The notes beneath the pieces were generated by a model. That model searched no databases. It was not told the DNA's origin and saw only the letters and a list, made by a program, of their open reading frames with translations. A stretch of DNA of 58,152 nucleotides from Acanthaster planci (taxonomy: Eukaryota > Echinodermata > Asteroidea > Valvatida > Acanthasteridae), in NCBI RefSeq assembly GCF_001949145.1, contig NW_019091489.1, positions 93,945 to 152,096 of the forward strand. The letters run 5' to 3'. Each line of letters starts with the position of its first letter. The stretch's first letter is position 1. The translations under genes and the position numbers were made by a program. This document shows, piece by piece, positions 25,270-39,355 of this stretch.

Positions 25270-25500
25270 TCAAGTCAACACAGAACCGTGTAGTAAAAAC
25301 GAAATTCGATAAACTCGAAGATGTCTACAAGACATGTCCGTTGTGATACAGCGCTGAGAAAAGGACAACGAACATGGCGGCATGAATGCAGTGCATAGTG
25401 GGAGGTCAAGGGGCATCATGGATGATCAAGTGTTTTCAGGGAATAACTATACGTGCATGGGAAATTTGCATATGTAGTGACTGTTTCACCGTAGACTAGA
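25270..25500 (-). repeat. Segment shared with the DIRS-like element at 44560-44700
   Basis: On the minus strand it reads catatgcaaatttcccatg, then gaaaacacttgatcatcc and a run with gttcgttgtcctttt. Compare with plus-strand 44567-44690: atatgcaaatttcccatg, ctgaaaagacatgatt, ccatgttcgttgttcttttt. It is probably a solitary terminal piece of the same element family. Confidence 0.55.
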
Positions 25501-25714
25501 GATTTTAAACATTTGTCCCCTCTGGCATTCCATACAATGCAATCTGCATACCTCCCATAACATTCAGCGAGCATTGCAGCGCTCGCAATGAATGGGTGGG
25601 GTCCCGCCTTAAGGCCCCTGGTGGGGTCCAGGGGGCAGCGCCCCTGGAAGCTCCTGCGTTTTGGCACTTTTGAACCTCCATGAGAGGCCCTGCGAACATC
25701 AATTTTGTATGAGT

Positions 25715-26275
25715 CTTAACCACTTCCTGCCTGGGACTCCGGGATCGAACAAAGGAAACAGGGCCCTGAAACAAAAGAATGTACTCTGAACAAAAGACCA
25801 GGCTGCTGGGCATTACCGACATTTTTCACTATCTAGAGTGGTGATAATCCAGCCTTGTTTTGAAACCGTATACCAGGGTTTGGGGCATTGAGAGCGAGCG
25901 GATTACCACCGGGGACAAAAGCGCTCCACCACCGCAGCGATGAGCCACACAGCACCGCTGCACGCTAATCTGGCCACTATTGAAAAGAGGTCAGCAGTGC
26001 ACTGAGCCAGGTTCGTGAACAAAAGACAGTTATACAACATTGCACAATCTGGGCTCTGTTTATAAGGCTGCTGGCCTGGCTGAAATACTCCGGCGTCAAT
26101 GAAGGCCACCTGTCAACTTAGAGTAGTGCCTAAAGATTACTTGGTGTGGCTATAAACGACCGTTAAATGGAATGATGAATTTTTGAAGGATTTTGAAAGC
26201 GGAAAAAAATGATAGTCATGCCGGCCCAGCATCATCAACATTGAAAAATGCCCCGGCATGAAGTGGTTAAGCCTA
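25715..26275 (-). repeat. Dispersed repeat family A, copy 4
   Basis: This is the reverse-oriented, nearly complete copy. Its outer end (26230-26275) is the reverse complement of the last 75 bases of the window. Its interior matches 11750-11985 and the reverse of 12800-13395. Confidence 0.7.
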
Positions 26276-26279
26276 AATA

Positions 26280-27040
26280 ATAATACAAAATTTACAGGGC
26301 CTCTAATGGATTATGGTGTATAGATTGATGAATGGTAAATAGAAACATCAGCAGGACGAAACCACATAAATAAAAGTTGCCAAAACTCTGTTGACGTCAT
26401 TTAGTCCCTCACTTGAAATATGTAATGTCCGCTCGACAAACCGTGCAAAATACATAAGATTCTCCTCTTAGAGAAGCGTTTATGAAGTGACAATTTGTTG
26501 CATACTCCTCTTGGAATTTCTGACTCCTCTTCTGTTTTTTTTCTTTCTGCTTATTCATGTCTAAACTTTGAGATGCCACAATCGGTCAAACTATTTCTAA
26601 AATATTCACGAAAAAAACACTGAAAACTACTATTAAAAACAACGTGTGTGGAAAACAAGCATGGTGTCAATCGATGTCAATACGTCCACCACGCCATGCT
26701 TGGCCTGCGCTTGATTCAGAAGCACACAATAGAGGCAGAACACCAGACGGATGACGTTTTAGACTGGTTTACGTCCCTTTCGTCCTACATAATAGCAAGG
26801 CGGATTTTATACCATTATAGCAGCAATAATTGCGCCCTCTTACAACTAGACTGGTCCCTGTTTCAATTTTCATAAAATAACACAAGACTACATGTACACT
26901 GGCTGACACATTTTTATCCACAACGTTCGCTTCAGATACATAGGGTACGGGAACCAGTCTACTAAACAATATTTTTCAGAGACGGTTCTGCCTAAATCGC
27001 AACAGTTGGCAGGTATGAATCTGCTCTCCGCACGACGTGT
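26280..27040. other. Non-coding DNA
   Basis: No gene or repeat with a visible partner in this window is recognised. Short open frames here lack domains. Confidence 0.4.
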
Positions 27041-27044
27041 TCGG

Positions 27045-27690
27045 AAATTTGCCAGGTCCCGAGTATATGCCCTATGCACTGTGCGCTGTCTATGTTACAG
27101 GCAGATATAAGGCATCCACGCACACAGTGGCAAATGCACAGTATGTGAATGTGATTTTCGAGTTGGCAGTTTAAATTATAGGGGCTTTTGTCGATGGTGC
27201 TTCATCTGTGTGAAAAAGTACACCAGTTATGCATTTCATGCATTTGACTTCAATGTTTTGGCTGACATCTAATGGACGATTCACGCTTATACATGTACAT
27301 GTATCTCATACTGTTGATTTTTCTTTTACTGAATTTTGAAGAATAAAACAAGATTTATTGTAACTTCTGGTTCGATGATGTCATTGGTCCCAAACTTCAC
27401 ACACGTTGACTGGGTACAGATGATCAATTTTCAGTTGATTCGGATAAACTTCATCACAGACATATATTCAAAATTCATTTTTCAGAATGTTTAACCCGTT
27501 GCGAGAGGGTGCTCCACATGACGTCATCAGTAGATGATTTGAAAACCATTGAAAACAACTCGACATCTATTACCACTTTTAAACAGTAGGCCTACTTCTG
27601 GTTTCAACCAGAAGAAGGGTCACATGATTTGACCCGCACAAGAAGAACTGAAGACCAATTTACACTCTGCCACTTGCTGCAGACAGAATG
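27045..27690 (+). repeat. Dispersed repeat family B, copy 2
   Basis: It aligns in order with 13905-14600: atatgccctatgcactgtg, aaaaagtacaccagttatgc, gacgtcatcagtagatgatt, a ccagaagaagggtcacatg block and ccacttgctgcagacagaatg. The CRE-palindrome units found at the end of copy 1 are absent. Confidence 0.7.
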
Positions 27691-27699
27691 ATGAAAAGC

Positions 27700-30430
27700 C
27701 AACACACCACAAAAAATAGATGAGTGTGACAAATTTGACACTGCAAACCTCAGCACACGTGAGTGTTCGCACATACGATGGCCCACTCACATGATGGTTG
27801 TAAAACGCATGTGGTGAGAATTCACCAATAATTAACAGAGAAGATGCAACATACGGCATTTCTGTGGCTCAATAATGCTATATTCTTGCTTATGTATATT
27901 CAAACAACATCATGTGCGTCAGTCTCCAAAAGCTCTGCCTTCACGTTCCATATACATGTAAGGCCAATGATGTCATAAACAGCCATTAAAGACGATGTTT
28001 GATTGGATGCATGTTGATCGTAGTAAGAGTTGTGCTCGATCTTAAGGCAACCCCAGAGAGAAGCCGACTTGGCTGGGTAGACCAGTGTGCGGGCAACCAG
28101 ATTTTGTGACCGAGGTGGCCCATAAACTTGTCTTTCGTTTGGTCAAGTTGTTGTACGTATACGTTGTGATAGCATTTTCAAGAATCCTAGTAATTGTTCC
28201 AAAATCTCAAATAACAAAATGCCGTTATCTGTAAATCGCCCCTTCAGCAATGTGCATGTACATGCACATGTGACTATGTACATGTGTATACATGTCTGAC
28301 TGCGAACCGAACCAAACCAAATCTTGGCACTCGAAGCATTGGTAAATTTCAACCTCCTCTTTGTTGAGAGGCAGAATCCTTGTGTCTGTTTTATTTTAAA
28401 TCATACAATTTCCTGTCAACTTCAAATGATGTGGTCTGAATATTGTTCAAGTATAACTTAATGGGATATCGATGATGAATTCTGAATGCTTGCCCCACAA
28501 TTATCTCCTTCCCGGGCTGAGCTCTAAAGAGGATTTCGTAAAAAAGCATTGCGTCATGACTGCATGATTGCTGATCATAAGTGTTACTAACTACTAGTGT
28601 GTGATGCCCATACTTGAATCATATCTAAACACTTTCTTTGAAAATTATGGTTTAATGCTGAGTATGTGTAGAAAGTTATGGATTTAAACTATAACATTAA
28701 AACGGTGGCTTAAGCCAATGTATCTTTACCCTCATCCTACTGAAAAGGAAATCTCATGATGCTCCCCTCAAAATGCACAATAGTATAACGGAATCTTGGC
28801 ATTTATGGAATAATTACATGTACATGTGGTTTTCAGTTTTAGGGCCCATGAGGGGATAACTGTGCCACAACGCACAAAGCTATTAAAACAAATAAAGCTA
28901 CAGAAGCCAAATATAAAGGGTTTTTCCTTATGGACAATGGAGTACTCAGCAACCAAATAAGCCTGAATGTCACATATGGCTGGTACAGTCATGCTGCCAA
29001 TCTGTCAAAGTTCTTACATAGGCCTAAAGTACTACGTGGCTGTACATCGTTGATGTGATTGAAGAGACAAATGGAAATCAGGTCTACACAATCCGGGGAC
29101 AAATTAATTGTTATCTAACCTGAAGTATGTCTGTCTGGATAAATATTCAATTATCTACGACGTGAATATAATGTTCACGGCACAATATTAATCAGCCGAA
29201 AAGGTCTCTGAGCTGGCTGGCTCGTCAAAGAGGTATCGGATGACTTTACTATATGAGGCAATCTAGTGGCAGCGTGAATAAGAAATTCTGCATGCTAATA
29301 CAAGTTTGCTGATGATCAAGGATCGATGAAGTTTGTTTCCCCTTGGTGACAAGAAATATATTACTGCTATTAGTTATCTATGTTTGGTACAAAATTAAGC
29401 CATTCCTTTCATGGTAAACTGCGGGCCGGAAGGAGCCTGGCAGCGATTTTTTTTTTCCCCTGAGCCAGGAATTCGCAGAATATCGGGAGTATTCATGAGA
29501 CTGGAAATTTACATGAACCTTGCATATTGCATTCTGTCCACGGCGCAGAATGGTGGTCAATTTTGCAATGCCGCCTTAGTTGACGCTATCATGACTGTCA
29601 GATGCTAATTCACCATCAGGGAAGTCAAAATTAGTTGAACTAGATACTGTGACATTACATGATGGTATTTCACACTGACCACAATGCCACTGCAGAGCTT
29701 TACAGCTGTTGTGCAAGTCATGCGTTCAATACTCATATTAGTACTCTTTTATATGGTACCAAAAACGACAAGTCTCACAATCATTTTGTTCTTCACCCTA
29801 GTCCATGATGATATAACATTCTGGGAACATGTCAAGTTAAGCATTGGGACTGGGGCTCAGTTGATATCCCTGGTAATGAGTATAGTAACATAGTCTGGGT
29901 TGTCAGATTGGTGAGGTACATGTAAGCTCTATTCTCCAATAGATAACCATTTCGACTGTACAAGCAAATCCCCTTAGGCTTAGTATACAAAGAAGTATGA
30001 AACAAACTCACCAGGATGCCCTATCTGAAGGAAATGTACAGAATGATTGAGCCAATATACAAGTCCAAATTCAGTCTATTTCCAGATGTCTGACAAGTCG
30101 GAAAACCCTAATCCAAAAACATCCATCTCTTCTATCCAATTTTGCTGGTGAGGAAATTCTGTTGTGAAGCTTGGAGCATAACACAAATGACATTACAGTC
30201 AGTGAATCCTTTAGCAACAACACTGTCATCAACCCTCGACATATTGACACCATCTCATACTGTCATCTTTTTGTTCGCACAAATCTGTTATTGCACTCCC
30301 CATCCCATTGATTGCTGAGGCTGTGGGACATTACAGAGGTTGTGCATGGAAGCCATATTCCTGATAACTGCTTTTGTTACGGAGGCATAGCACTAAAGAT
30401 GTAACTCTCTGTTCTTATTCTTCCTGAGGA
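27700..30430. other. Non-coding intron DNA
   Basis: No coding exon, transposase or retroelement motif is recognised. There is an acatgtacatgt-rich palindromic stretch at 28250-28295. This lies within the 26.5-kb GAPDH intron. Confidence 0.45.
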
Positions 30431-30436
30431 ACAACA

Positions 30437-33068
30437 ACAGCTCTAGGCCTGTGCCGGGTACCTGGGTACCCGCCCGTCGATTTTCAAAACCCGGTTCCAT
30501 TTTTCCGGGACGGGTACCCGTAAAAAAGTAAATAAATTAGGAACAAACATTCATGCATAAAATGTCTGTGAAATTTCTTGCTGAAGGACAGACTTCATGG
30601 AAAACCACTGTGCCGATGAAAACCTGGTCCCACGGTCATACATGAAACTTGAATTCAGAGATCGACAGCTAATTTTGTTACCCACTCCGCCTGTTGTACC
30701 GCAAGTCATTTTCCTAGTTCCGGAATTTCCTAGTTCACAAGAGCGAAAAAACCACTAAAATTCACGGGTGATAGGTCACTCGCTACGTGTGGTTTTAAAT
30801 ATGTCTTTAAATTGAATGGTCATATAAACATTTGCATCTAATGTCTGCTTAATCAAATGACTTTTTTAGAGTTTCCGTTTTTGTTAATTTACCGAAAACT
30901 GCAAGTTTTTCCCCCACTCTCGGATCGCGTGGCGTTACCACGCAAAGTCGTTGCGAACTCAACTACGCGGGCGCAGCAGAAATGTATGTGACGTAATGGG
31001 TTCGTCAACTGTGCGGCGCGGGGAGGGCAACGTTGATAGCTCACTGTACAGTTGAAAAGTCGAGTCAAAGCTTACGCAATTGCTACCTTTTTAATTCATT
31101 GGAATTCTTATATTTCATCTAATTTTCTCAGAATTAAAAGATTCTCTATTAGAAAAGCAACTGTTTACAATGGTTTGGGCTGAAAATGGATTTTTAGTAT
31201 GGTTACTTTTTATTTGTGAAGACATTTTTGTCTCGATCCTAAACCGATCCAAAACTAGGAAAGGTGTCATCGTCACTTTGGTCGATCGATCCTGTGAGTT
31301 CAAATGTAAAAACTTAGATTTTGAAAAAAAAAATGGAAGTATATCCAAAACACAAAGTTGACTTCTGACCATATTTCACTCGAATTTGAGGATTTTTTAG
31401 CTGCAGTCTTACTGAATAATTTTAGGGACCCGGAACTAGGAAAATGACTGTACCAAACCTATATGAACAAGAGACCGGAGGAGTTTTGTCTTTTGAGGGA
31501 GAAGCGCTGTTGATGTACACTTGCATGATTGTATTTGTAACTATCAAACCCTGTCAGCCTAAATGACTTTTGTTGTGCGGAATTAGTAGTGTTTACTCTT
31601 TGAATTAAGAGTATTTTTTTGGTCAAATAAAACAATATGAATGAAAATTACTCTATGTCAGGATTGACGACGAAGCGAGAGCGGACTGTGTAATATTCCA
31701 GCGGTACTGGGACTCCACACGGCGTGCGGTAAGTAGTGATCACGCACAAATCGTGCGGTTGATCAGCCTCTTTTTATAATCAAAGCACTAAATGTGCGCA
31801 ACAAACCAAAAGAGTCAGAGAACCAGTTTAGTTAAGTTTTATACCAAGAAATATTTCGTTTCAAAATTATTTTTAAATTAAAGCAACTTGAATTTTCTCA
31901 GTGATTCAGCGGAACTGTGGATGAGGAATTGACCAAAAAAGCAGGAATGATGTTTTCTGTATGTACTACAGCATTTCAAATCCAAGTATTTTTTTCATTC
32001 GAAAAAAAAGGAAATGTGGACAAGTGCAAGTCATAATACAGTCGGCCAATCAAATGTCACTTGTCGAAGTACTTATACATTAAAAACTCGACAACTGAAC
32101 CTCAGGGGAATGGAGTTATCCTGAAAAAAGTATTTATTAAACTAAACCACTTCATCATGGTACGTCCCTTCGTGTTGCAAAACTTTCGTATCACTCAGTC
32201 ATTTAACAACGTGAAGCGCTGTTATTTCTTTCACTTTGGCTTATGTGTGGTCACATGACCTTTCTTTTTACGGTCACATGGCCGCTGCAGTGTCAGCAAT
32301 TGGACTGCCTGAAAGGGACTACAATTGGGCCCGCGTTGCAGTCAGGTTAGTTTCAGGGTCTTGAAAGCCAGGATTACACAGTTGCAGCTACGTTGATTTA
32401 TGCAACGTGCTGGTCCTCATCAGAAAAGAAATGAACTTGCGATGACTCCTAACCCTATATAAACTTCCGATACTTTCAACGCCGTTTGAAGCATTTTGTT
32501 CGCGGTTTTTTTAATCAGAAACTTCAAAATAAGTGGATGTAATGGTGTGGGCATTGTTCGAGGTACGTAGTATTTTTGTACATAAAACTTGAAGCCTTTT
32601 AACCCATGACGTATGTAGCACTGATCTGGTCCGCACGTGACACGACCAGCGCTCACTATTTGTGCACGCCACATGCGTCTGCGTATACGTGGTCATGCAG
32701 CATCCGGGACATTTCCTTTGAGCATTTGCAGGGGCATATATCATGTAGGTGGTTTGCAGCTCTGTTCTCTTTTCTGACGTTCCCCGTGAAGATTTGTTTT
32801 TCTGTTTCATACAACAACAAAAAATTTGCAAACTGAAGGTAACAATTTTGTTTGATAAAATGGTAGGAGAGATTAACTCTGACGTTTAGAACACTGTTCT
32901 GCTTGCTTCCTATGTACCAAAAAGAACCGTGTTTTGGGCATATGATCTACCAGGTTGCGCGCAATGCCATTTGTTATTAGGTGATCTCTTTTTCGGGTAC
33001 CCGATGTTAACAAAAAACGGGTGCCTGGTTCTAAAAATACCCGCAAATGCACTCCCCAAAACAGCTCT
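30437..33068. mobile_element. Probable non-autonomous hAT element with 8-bp target duplication
   Basis: An exact direct repeat ACAGCTCT lies at 30437-30444 and 33061-33068, bracketing 2616 bp. The left end starts AGGCCTGTGCCGGGTACC and is followed by several gggtacccg-type palindromes. The right end on the minus strand runs to gtgcatttgcgggta and also carries cgggtacccga. The ends are GGGTA-rich on both sides, but the outermost bases match poorly, so one terminus may be decayed. No transposase frame is visible inside. It lies within the GAPDH intron. Confidence 0.5.
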
Positions 33069-33069
33069 T

Positions 33070-34270
33070 ATCAGAAAAAAATGAAATGTATTCCACAATA
33101 GGTTTGTGATGTTGCCACAACCTGTCACCCCCCAACAACGTCAGTTTGAATTGTTTAATTTACTTATATATCCTATCCAGATTGACAAGCATGCTGATGT
33201 AAAAATTTTATAACAAATCCTCTCTCTTCTTTGTCATGTTTCTTTCTTTTTTTTTCTTGTCTTACAGGCCAAGTGCCTATGAGATACATGTAATTTGATT
33301 CCAAGTATTAAACAGTAAATTGGTGGATAGTCCTCCATAACTTGCACAGTACTTGTTTGGATTTGTCCCACAGTTTTTGATGTCCACATATTTTATTCTC
33401 TAACTTCTATGATACCCTTGTACAGTTTGCCAATCATTTATGACTATATTTCAGCTTGTTTTCATGCTTGTCTAGCTCCCTCCTTATAATCAACTTTGTC
33501 ACGGTATACATTGTTCATTTCTTTTGTATTTCTGCCTTTTTTGAGTTGTTCACGCTGATTTTCGATACTATCATGCTTTGTCTTTGTTTTGATTGAATAA
33601 ACAGTAATAACATATGCATTTGAGAGTTAAACAGTGTCCAGCGAAATTCCATTGTAGGGTTGTTGAATTCAGGTGATGATGGTTTGCACTACTGCACAAT
33701 GTCATGTACAGGCACAAAATGAAACTGACTGGTGCAATGACACAGCTCAGAAAATATTTAAAAAAATTCACAGCATAACATCGAAGTTATATATTAAAAG
33801 TGTCAAACCAAGAGTAAAAATCCGTGATAAAGAGTTAGAGGGTTAAAAATTTCCAGGAGTTGCAAGCTGCCTGCATCTACAACTGTGCCATTTTGATTCT
33901 AGCAAGATTCAATTGAACTTATTTTTTACACTTGCATTAATTAATTTAACATATTCACCTATTTCAACTTCCATTTTGCCAAGTTTAAAATTAAAAGTTG
34001 ATGCAGCGAAATATGAAGTAAAACAATTGTGAAATGAAACTATTTTGCCATGCTGGATATACACGTATACTGCATGTACATGTTCACAAAACCATTTGAT
34101 GCATGAACATAACTGGTGCCCTACTTTGACTGTGTGAAGTAAATAAAGGGCACTCCTTCATATGTACATGTAGTTCCCCCACATTTCCCCAAAATACGAA
34201 AAAAGCAGAATTGGGCAATTGCTGGAAGTCTGGTATCCTAGAGATTAACATCCAGAGATGATTTGAAGGC
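33070..34270. other. Non-coding AT-rich DNA
   Basis: Nothing beyond short unsupported frames is seen. A polypyrimidine tract with an AG at 33240-33268 resembles a splice acceptor, but no reading frame follows it. Confidence 0.4.
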
Positions 34271-34284
34271 CTTGTCTGCAAGCC

Positions 34285-34430
34285 AGGTCTTGCGTCTAGG
34301 TATCAAACAGTTCGGTCTTGGACTCGGACTGTCTGGTCTTGGTTTTGAATAGTCTGGTCTTGGTCTAAGACTGTCTGGTCTTGGACTGTCTGGTCTCAGA
34401 CTGCCTGGTCTCGGACTGCAACACTTTTAT
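34285..34430 (+). repeat. Minisatellite 'ggtcttggactgtct' ending in a hAT-like terminus
   Basis: About seven degenerate copies of a unit near 20 bp (gtctggtcttggactgtctg) are present. The array is followed at once by ctgcaacact, the reverse complement of agtgttgcag. That is close to the CAGTGTTGTAG end of the hAT elements at 4533-5348, so the array may be the subterminal repeat of a decayed hAT element. Confidence 0.55.
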
Positions 34431-34911
34431 TGACATGTACAGATCTCCTCTAAATCCACACACTGCAAAATCAGTCAATACTAAATTGTAGTACTGAAAA
34501 TGGAATTACTCAATTACATAGAAATAAGCTCACCTTGTATCAGTTCAAGCCAAATTCATTTCATTGCAAAATGTACAAAATATATTGTGCGTTGTGTATA
34601 TCACTGAACTCCTTAATATTAAATTTAGTTCTAATTTCAAGGTATGAGAAATTGACCATGCTTTGTGATTACATTGTGGGTGTTACTGTACATGTTCTGA
34701 GATTCATCCTTTTTCATCTTAATCATGCCTGAACAAATAAATGTAAAACAAGGAATAATGAAAAATTTACATTGAAGTGCAGGAAGTGATAACACATACA
34801 CAAAACTGTAGTGGATGTTGAACTGCCTGGGACATCAGAAGATGAAACAAACCACAACCTGTCTGCCATGCTGACCTTTGGAGGAACACTGTGAGCATGT
34901 ACACTTGTTCA

Positions 34912-36560
<1,649 letters not shown>

Positions 36561-36563
36561 TAT

Positions 36564-36720
36564 AGGCTAGGCTTGGGCATTGTTGGGTGAATCCATACTG
36601 GAATCTGGTAGAATTGATCCACTTTTTTGAGAATCGAATCCATTCCGCCGCTGATTCCATAACCTTGAGATCCGATTCCACAAACAGTCCAGCGATTCCA
36701 AGAGACTGCTACATGTATCT
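36564..36720 (+). repeat. hAT-like terminus fragment (taggcttgggc...)
   Basis: The run taggcttgggcattg followed by ccgattcc/gaatcc-type inverted words resembles the ends of hAT elements. A similar start, taggcttgggcggtat, is found at 39354. No opposite terminus could be paired. Confidence 0.3.
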
Positions 36721-36839
36721 TATACGATCTGTCAATTTTTATTTATTTATTTATTCTGATATCCAACAGCAGAGATATGCCACTTACAGGTATCATGGAA
36801 AACAAAACAAAAAAATGACTAGAGGAACGTGGTTGTGAA

Positions 36840-37970
36840 CAACCACTGAGCATCATCATGATGTCATAACTTTAGGAAAATTCTTTCATGAGGGTCTTTG
36901 TTGTGTGTAACTTTGATGTTGATCAAACCTCTGATATTGCCCAAATGGTGGCCTGAAAATGTGTACAAAGTCAAGGGGCTGAAATAAATATTGAAAAATC
37001 AATAGTAAATCACATGATGACATCATCGTGATGTCATTTCTTTTGAAGAATTCTTGCATAAGGGTCTTTGTTCGATATCACTTTCATGGCGATCAAACAT
37101 CACGAAGGTTTCAAAATAGTGGCTTGAAAATGTGTACAAAGTCAATGGACTGAAAACACCTATGCAAAAAAGCTGCTTCTTTATGATGTCATATGATTTG
37201 CGTTTGCACTGAAAGAAATTCTGAAATATTTTTTGATATTCAGACTTTTGGGTATACATGTAATCAAATGAAGACGAAAAAAAAAAGATTTTTTTTTCGT
37301 TCTCAGGGCAATTCTCACCTGAAGTTCAGGACTACTCTCATTAAGATCGATAATATTGCGTAGTAGAAAAACGTGTACAAAACCTATGGGGAAAACTGCA
37401 GCTTTAATCTCATGTCACGTGACCCCTGATGAAGTTATTATGATGATTTTTTGGGGGAATCTCTCTTCATTAGGGACTTCAAGTGTACATTAAAGGAAAT
37501 AATTCAGATTTACCAATGTGCCGAAGATAGGCCATTGAAAAATGTGTACAAAACCCATGGGGGACGATAAAATATCCAAAAATCCATTTAAAAAATATGT
37601 GATGACATCATCATGACGTCATAAATTTATCAAAATTCTTTCATCAGGGTCTTTGTTGTCTGTAACTTTGAAGTTGATCAAACCTCTGAAAATTGCGCAA
37701 ATGCTGGCTTGAAAACGTGTACTAAGTCAATGGGCTGAAATAAATATTGAAAATTCAATACTAAATGCATGATGATATCATCATGATGTCATTCCTTTAG
37801 AATAATTCTTGGATGAGGGTCTTTGTTGACTATCACTTGGATAGTGATCAAACATCGTGAAGAATTCAAAATAGTGGCTTGAAAACGTGCACCGGTACAA
37901 AGTGAATCGGAAAAAATTAAATATTCAAAATTCAAGATCCAAGAATTCAAGATTCAAGAAAATTCAAGAT
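36840..37970 (+). repeat. Degenerate tandem array, unit about 170 bp, with CRE-like palindromes
   Basis: At least four units begin at about 36850, 37010, 37595 and 37765. Each contains catcatgatgtcat-type inverted sequence, gagggtctttgtt, gatcaaac.tc, ggcttgaaaa.gtgtac and gggctgaaataaatattgaaaa. The same unit occurs in family B copies at 14690-14880 and 39960-40150. There is no coding frame. The conserved palindrome is near tgatgacgtcatca. Confidence 0.7.
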
Positions 37971-37984
37971 ATCACGTGATGATG

Positions 37985-38165
37985 TCATCACAAATTTCTT
38001 CTAGGACCATCCTTGGATAATTGTCCAAAGACCTGCTAAGTTTGAAGTCGATCAGATTTAGGAAACTGCCAAAGTCCACTGGCGGAAGGAATCGGGCTGG
38101 AAAAAAAAAACTAAACGAAAAAAAACAAAAACAATCAGAAAGCAACAGCTGTTCCGGCTTTTGCC
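37985..38165 (+). repeat. Dispersed repeat family C, copy 2
   Basis: It matches 12160-12310: ttctaggaccatccttgga, tttgaagtcgatcagattta, ggaaactgcca and ggaaggaatcgg.ctg, followed by an A-rich run and tcagaaagcaac. In both places it directly follows a CRE-palindrome unit or similar DNA, which suggests families B and C are parts of one larger repeat. Confidence 0.65.
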
Positions 38166-38234
38166 GGATAAAAAAGGGGGGAGGGGAGAAATCCAAATTA
38201 CATGTAAATAATAAATAATTGTATAAACATAAAC

Positions 38235-38690
38235 TTGAGTAAATACATACATTTAAGTCAATTCAGTGTAAAGCTGGCTAAACCTGTGGCAGTTTACATG
38301 TACATAAATGAGCTACATGTATGGGTGCGAAGAACTTCTGTAAATCTCAGTACAGAACAAATTCAATGTAAGCGCCCCAAACACATTGCACGTTTCGTGG
38401 AGTCGGTTGTAGGCAGTTGAAATCCTTGAAACAAAGCCTTGCTTCATTACCTCCACCTGGCTCCGCGGAACATGCATGATGTGTTTGGGAGCAGATCTGG
38501 TTCGGCATTCGGGAACATAGAGGGAAAATGGGTTAACGGTAGTTAAAGTGTAATGGTTACGGATATGTTTGTAGAGGAATAAGCAATCATTGACTGTTCT
38601 TCTGTGGACAAGAGTTGGCAAATTAAACAAGTCACAGTTCAGAGTAGAATACAATACAACGATCACTGTGTAGGGCCCAATACATAAATG
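38235..38690 (-). pseudogene. LINE C-terminal fragment, downstream part
   Basis: The minus-strand frame at 38313-38666 reads LVHRRTVNDCLFLYKHI, then a Pro/Arg-rich segment and VSRISTAYNRLHE. This is the usual C-terminal end of CR1/jockey-type non-LTR retrotransposon proteins. The upstream part of the same protein is at 39102-39355, separated by an insertion. No RT catalytic motif is present. The element is 5'-truncated. Confidence 0.7.
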
Positions 38691-39101
38691 TTAAATAATG
38701 CCTTTTCAAGATGTATTTTTGCGTTGGGGAGATGTTAATTATATATAACGGGTTTGCCCTTACCCAATGTATATAAATAAGCACTGTATGCTCAGTGCTT
38801 GTCCAAGAGCTTGCGAAAAAACCCGGCAAGCTCGGTGGTCGAGTGGTTAAGACCTCTGCAATANNNNNNNNNNNNNNNNNNNNNNNNNNNNNNNNNNNNN
38901 NNNNNNNNNNNNNNNNNNNNNNNNNNNNNNNNNNNNGTGGTTAAGACATCTGCACTAGTAAGCAGGAGGTCGTGGGATTGAGTCCCACCCGAGTAAGCTT
39001 GTGAGGTTTTTTCGCAAGCTCTCGGACAAGCACTGAGCATACAGTGCTTATTAATATTCGTTGGGTAAGGGCAAACTCGTTATATATAATTAAATAATGC
39101 C
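38691..39101. mobile_element. Palindromic tRNA-like element with 12-bp target duplication inside the LINE
   Basis: A direct repeat TTAAATAATGCC at 38691-38702 and 39090-39101 flanks the insertion. The left arm (about 38736-38838) and right arm (about 38985-39088) are inverted copies sharing ttatatataacg, gtttgcccttaccca, ataagcactgtatgctcagt, gcttgtcc.agagcttgcg and aaaaaacc. Between them lies tRNA-like sequence: ggtcgagtggttaag like a pol III A box, a gtggg/cccac T-arm around attgagt, and ggattgagtcc like a B box. The ends of the tRNA-like part (gctcgg and ccgagt) also pair, so they continue the inverted repeat. The 73-base gap at 38864-38936 may hide another unit. Confidence 0.7.
38864..38936. 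other. Assembly gap (73 undetermined bases)
   Basis: The gap lies in the middle of the palindromic tRNA-like element. The sequence just before it (gtggttaagacctctgca) nearly repeats just after it (gtggttaagacatctgca), so it may be an artefact of a collapsed or foldback repeat. Confidence 0.95.
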
Positions 39102-39355
39102 ACTGCAGTCTTTCCAGTCTCTCAGATTGTGAGTGAGAAATAGAATTAAATACTACTGTGCAATATTTCCACTTGGGATCTGATGAGGAAGCAGTACATT
39201 ATATGAAGTACATATTCACTTTTACAATGTCGGAAGTCTCGCCACACCAAGCCAATAATACGATTCGCCTTCTTTACAATAAAATCAACAAGAGATACAA
39301 AATTTAACCTGTTGTCTACAAAAATTCCAAGATCTTGCTGACTAGAAACTAGGCT
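39102..39355 (-). pseudogene. LINE C-terminal fragment, upstream part
   Basis: On the minus strand the frames read QQDLGIFVDNRLNFVSLVDF, VKKANRIIGLVWRDF and, after a break, YCTVVFNSISHSQSERLERL. These are the 'DLGV.VD..L.F' and 'KANR.LG' blocks that follow the RT domain in CR1-type LINEs. It continues at 38690 after the tRNA-like insertion. The 5' end is cut at 39355 by a hAT-like terminus. Confidence 0.7.

Noticed and set aside
33240-33300. Splice acceptor with short exon
   Set aside because: A good polypyrimidine tract and AG, but no frame or partner donor follows.
36840-37970. CRISPR array
   Set aside because: Repeats are long and degenerate, without regular spacers; this is an intronic tandem repeat in animal DNA.
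38838-38992. A functional tRNA gene
   Set aside because: The anticodon arm is irregular, the T-loop departs from the canonical form, the middle is in a gap, and the unit sits inside a mobile palindrome.
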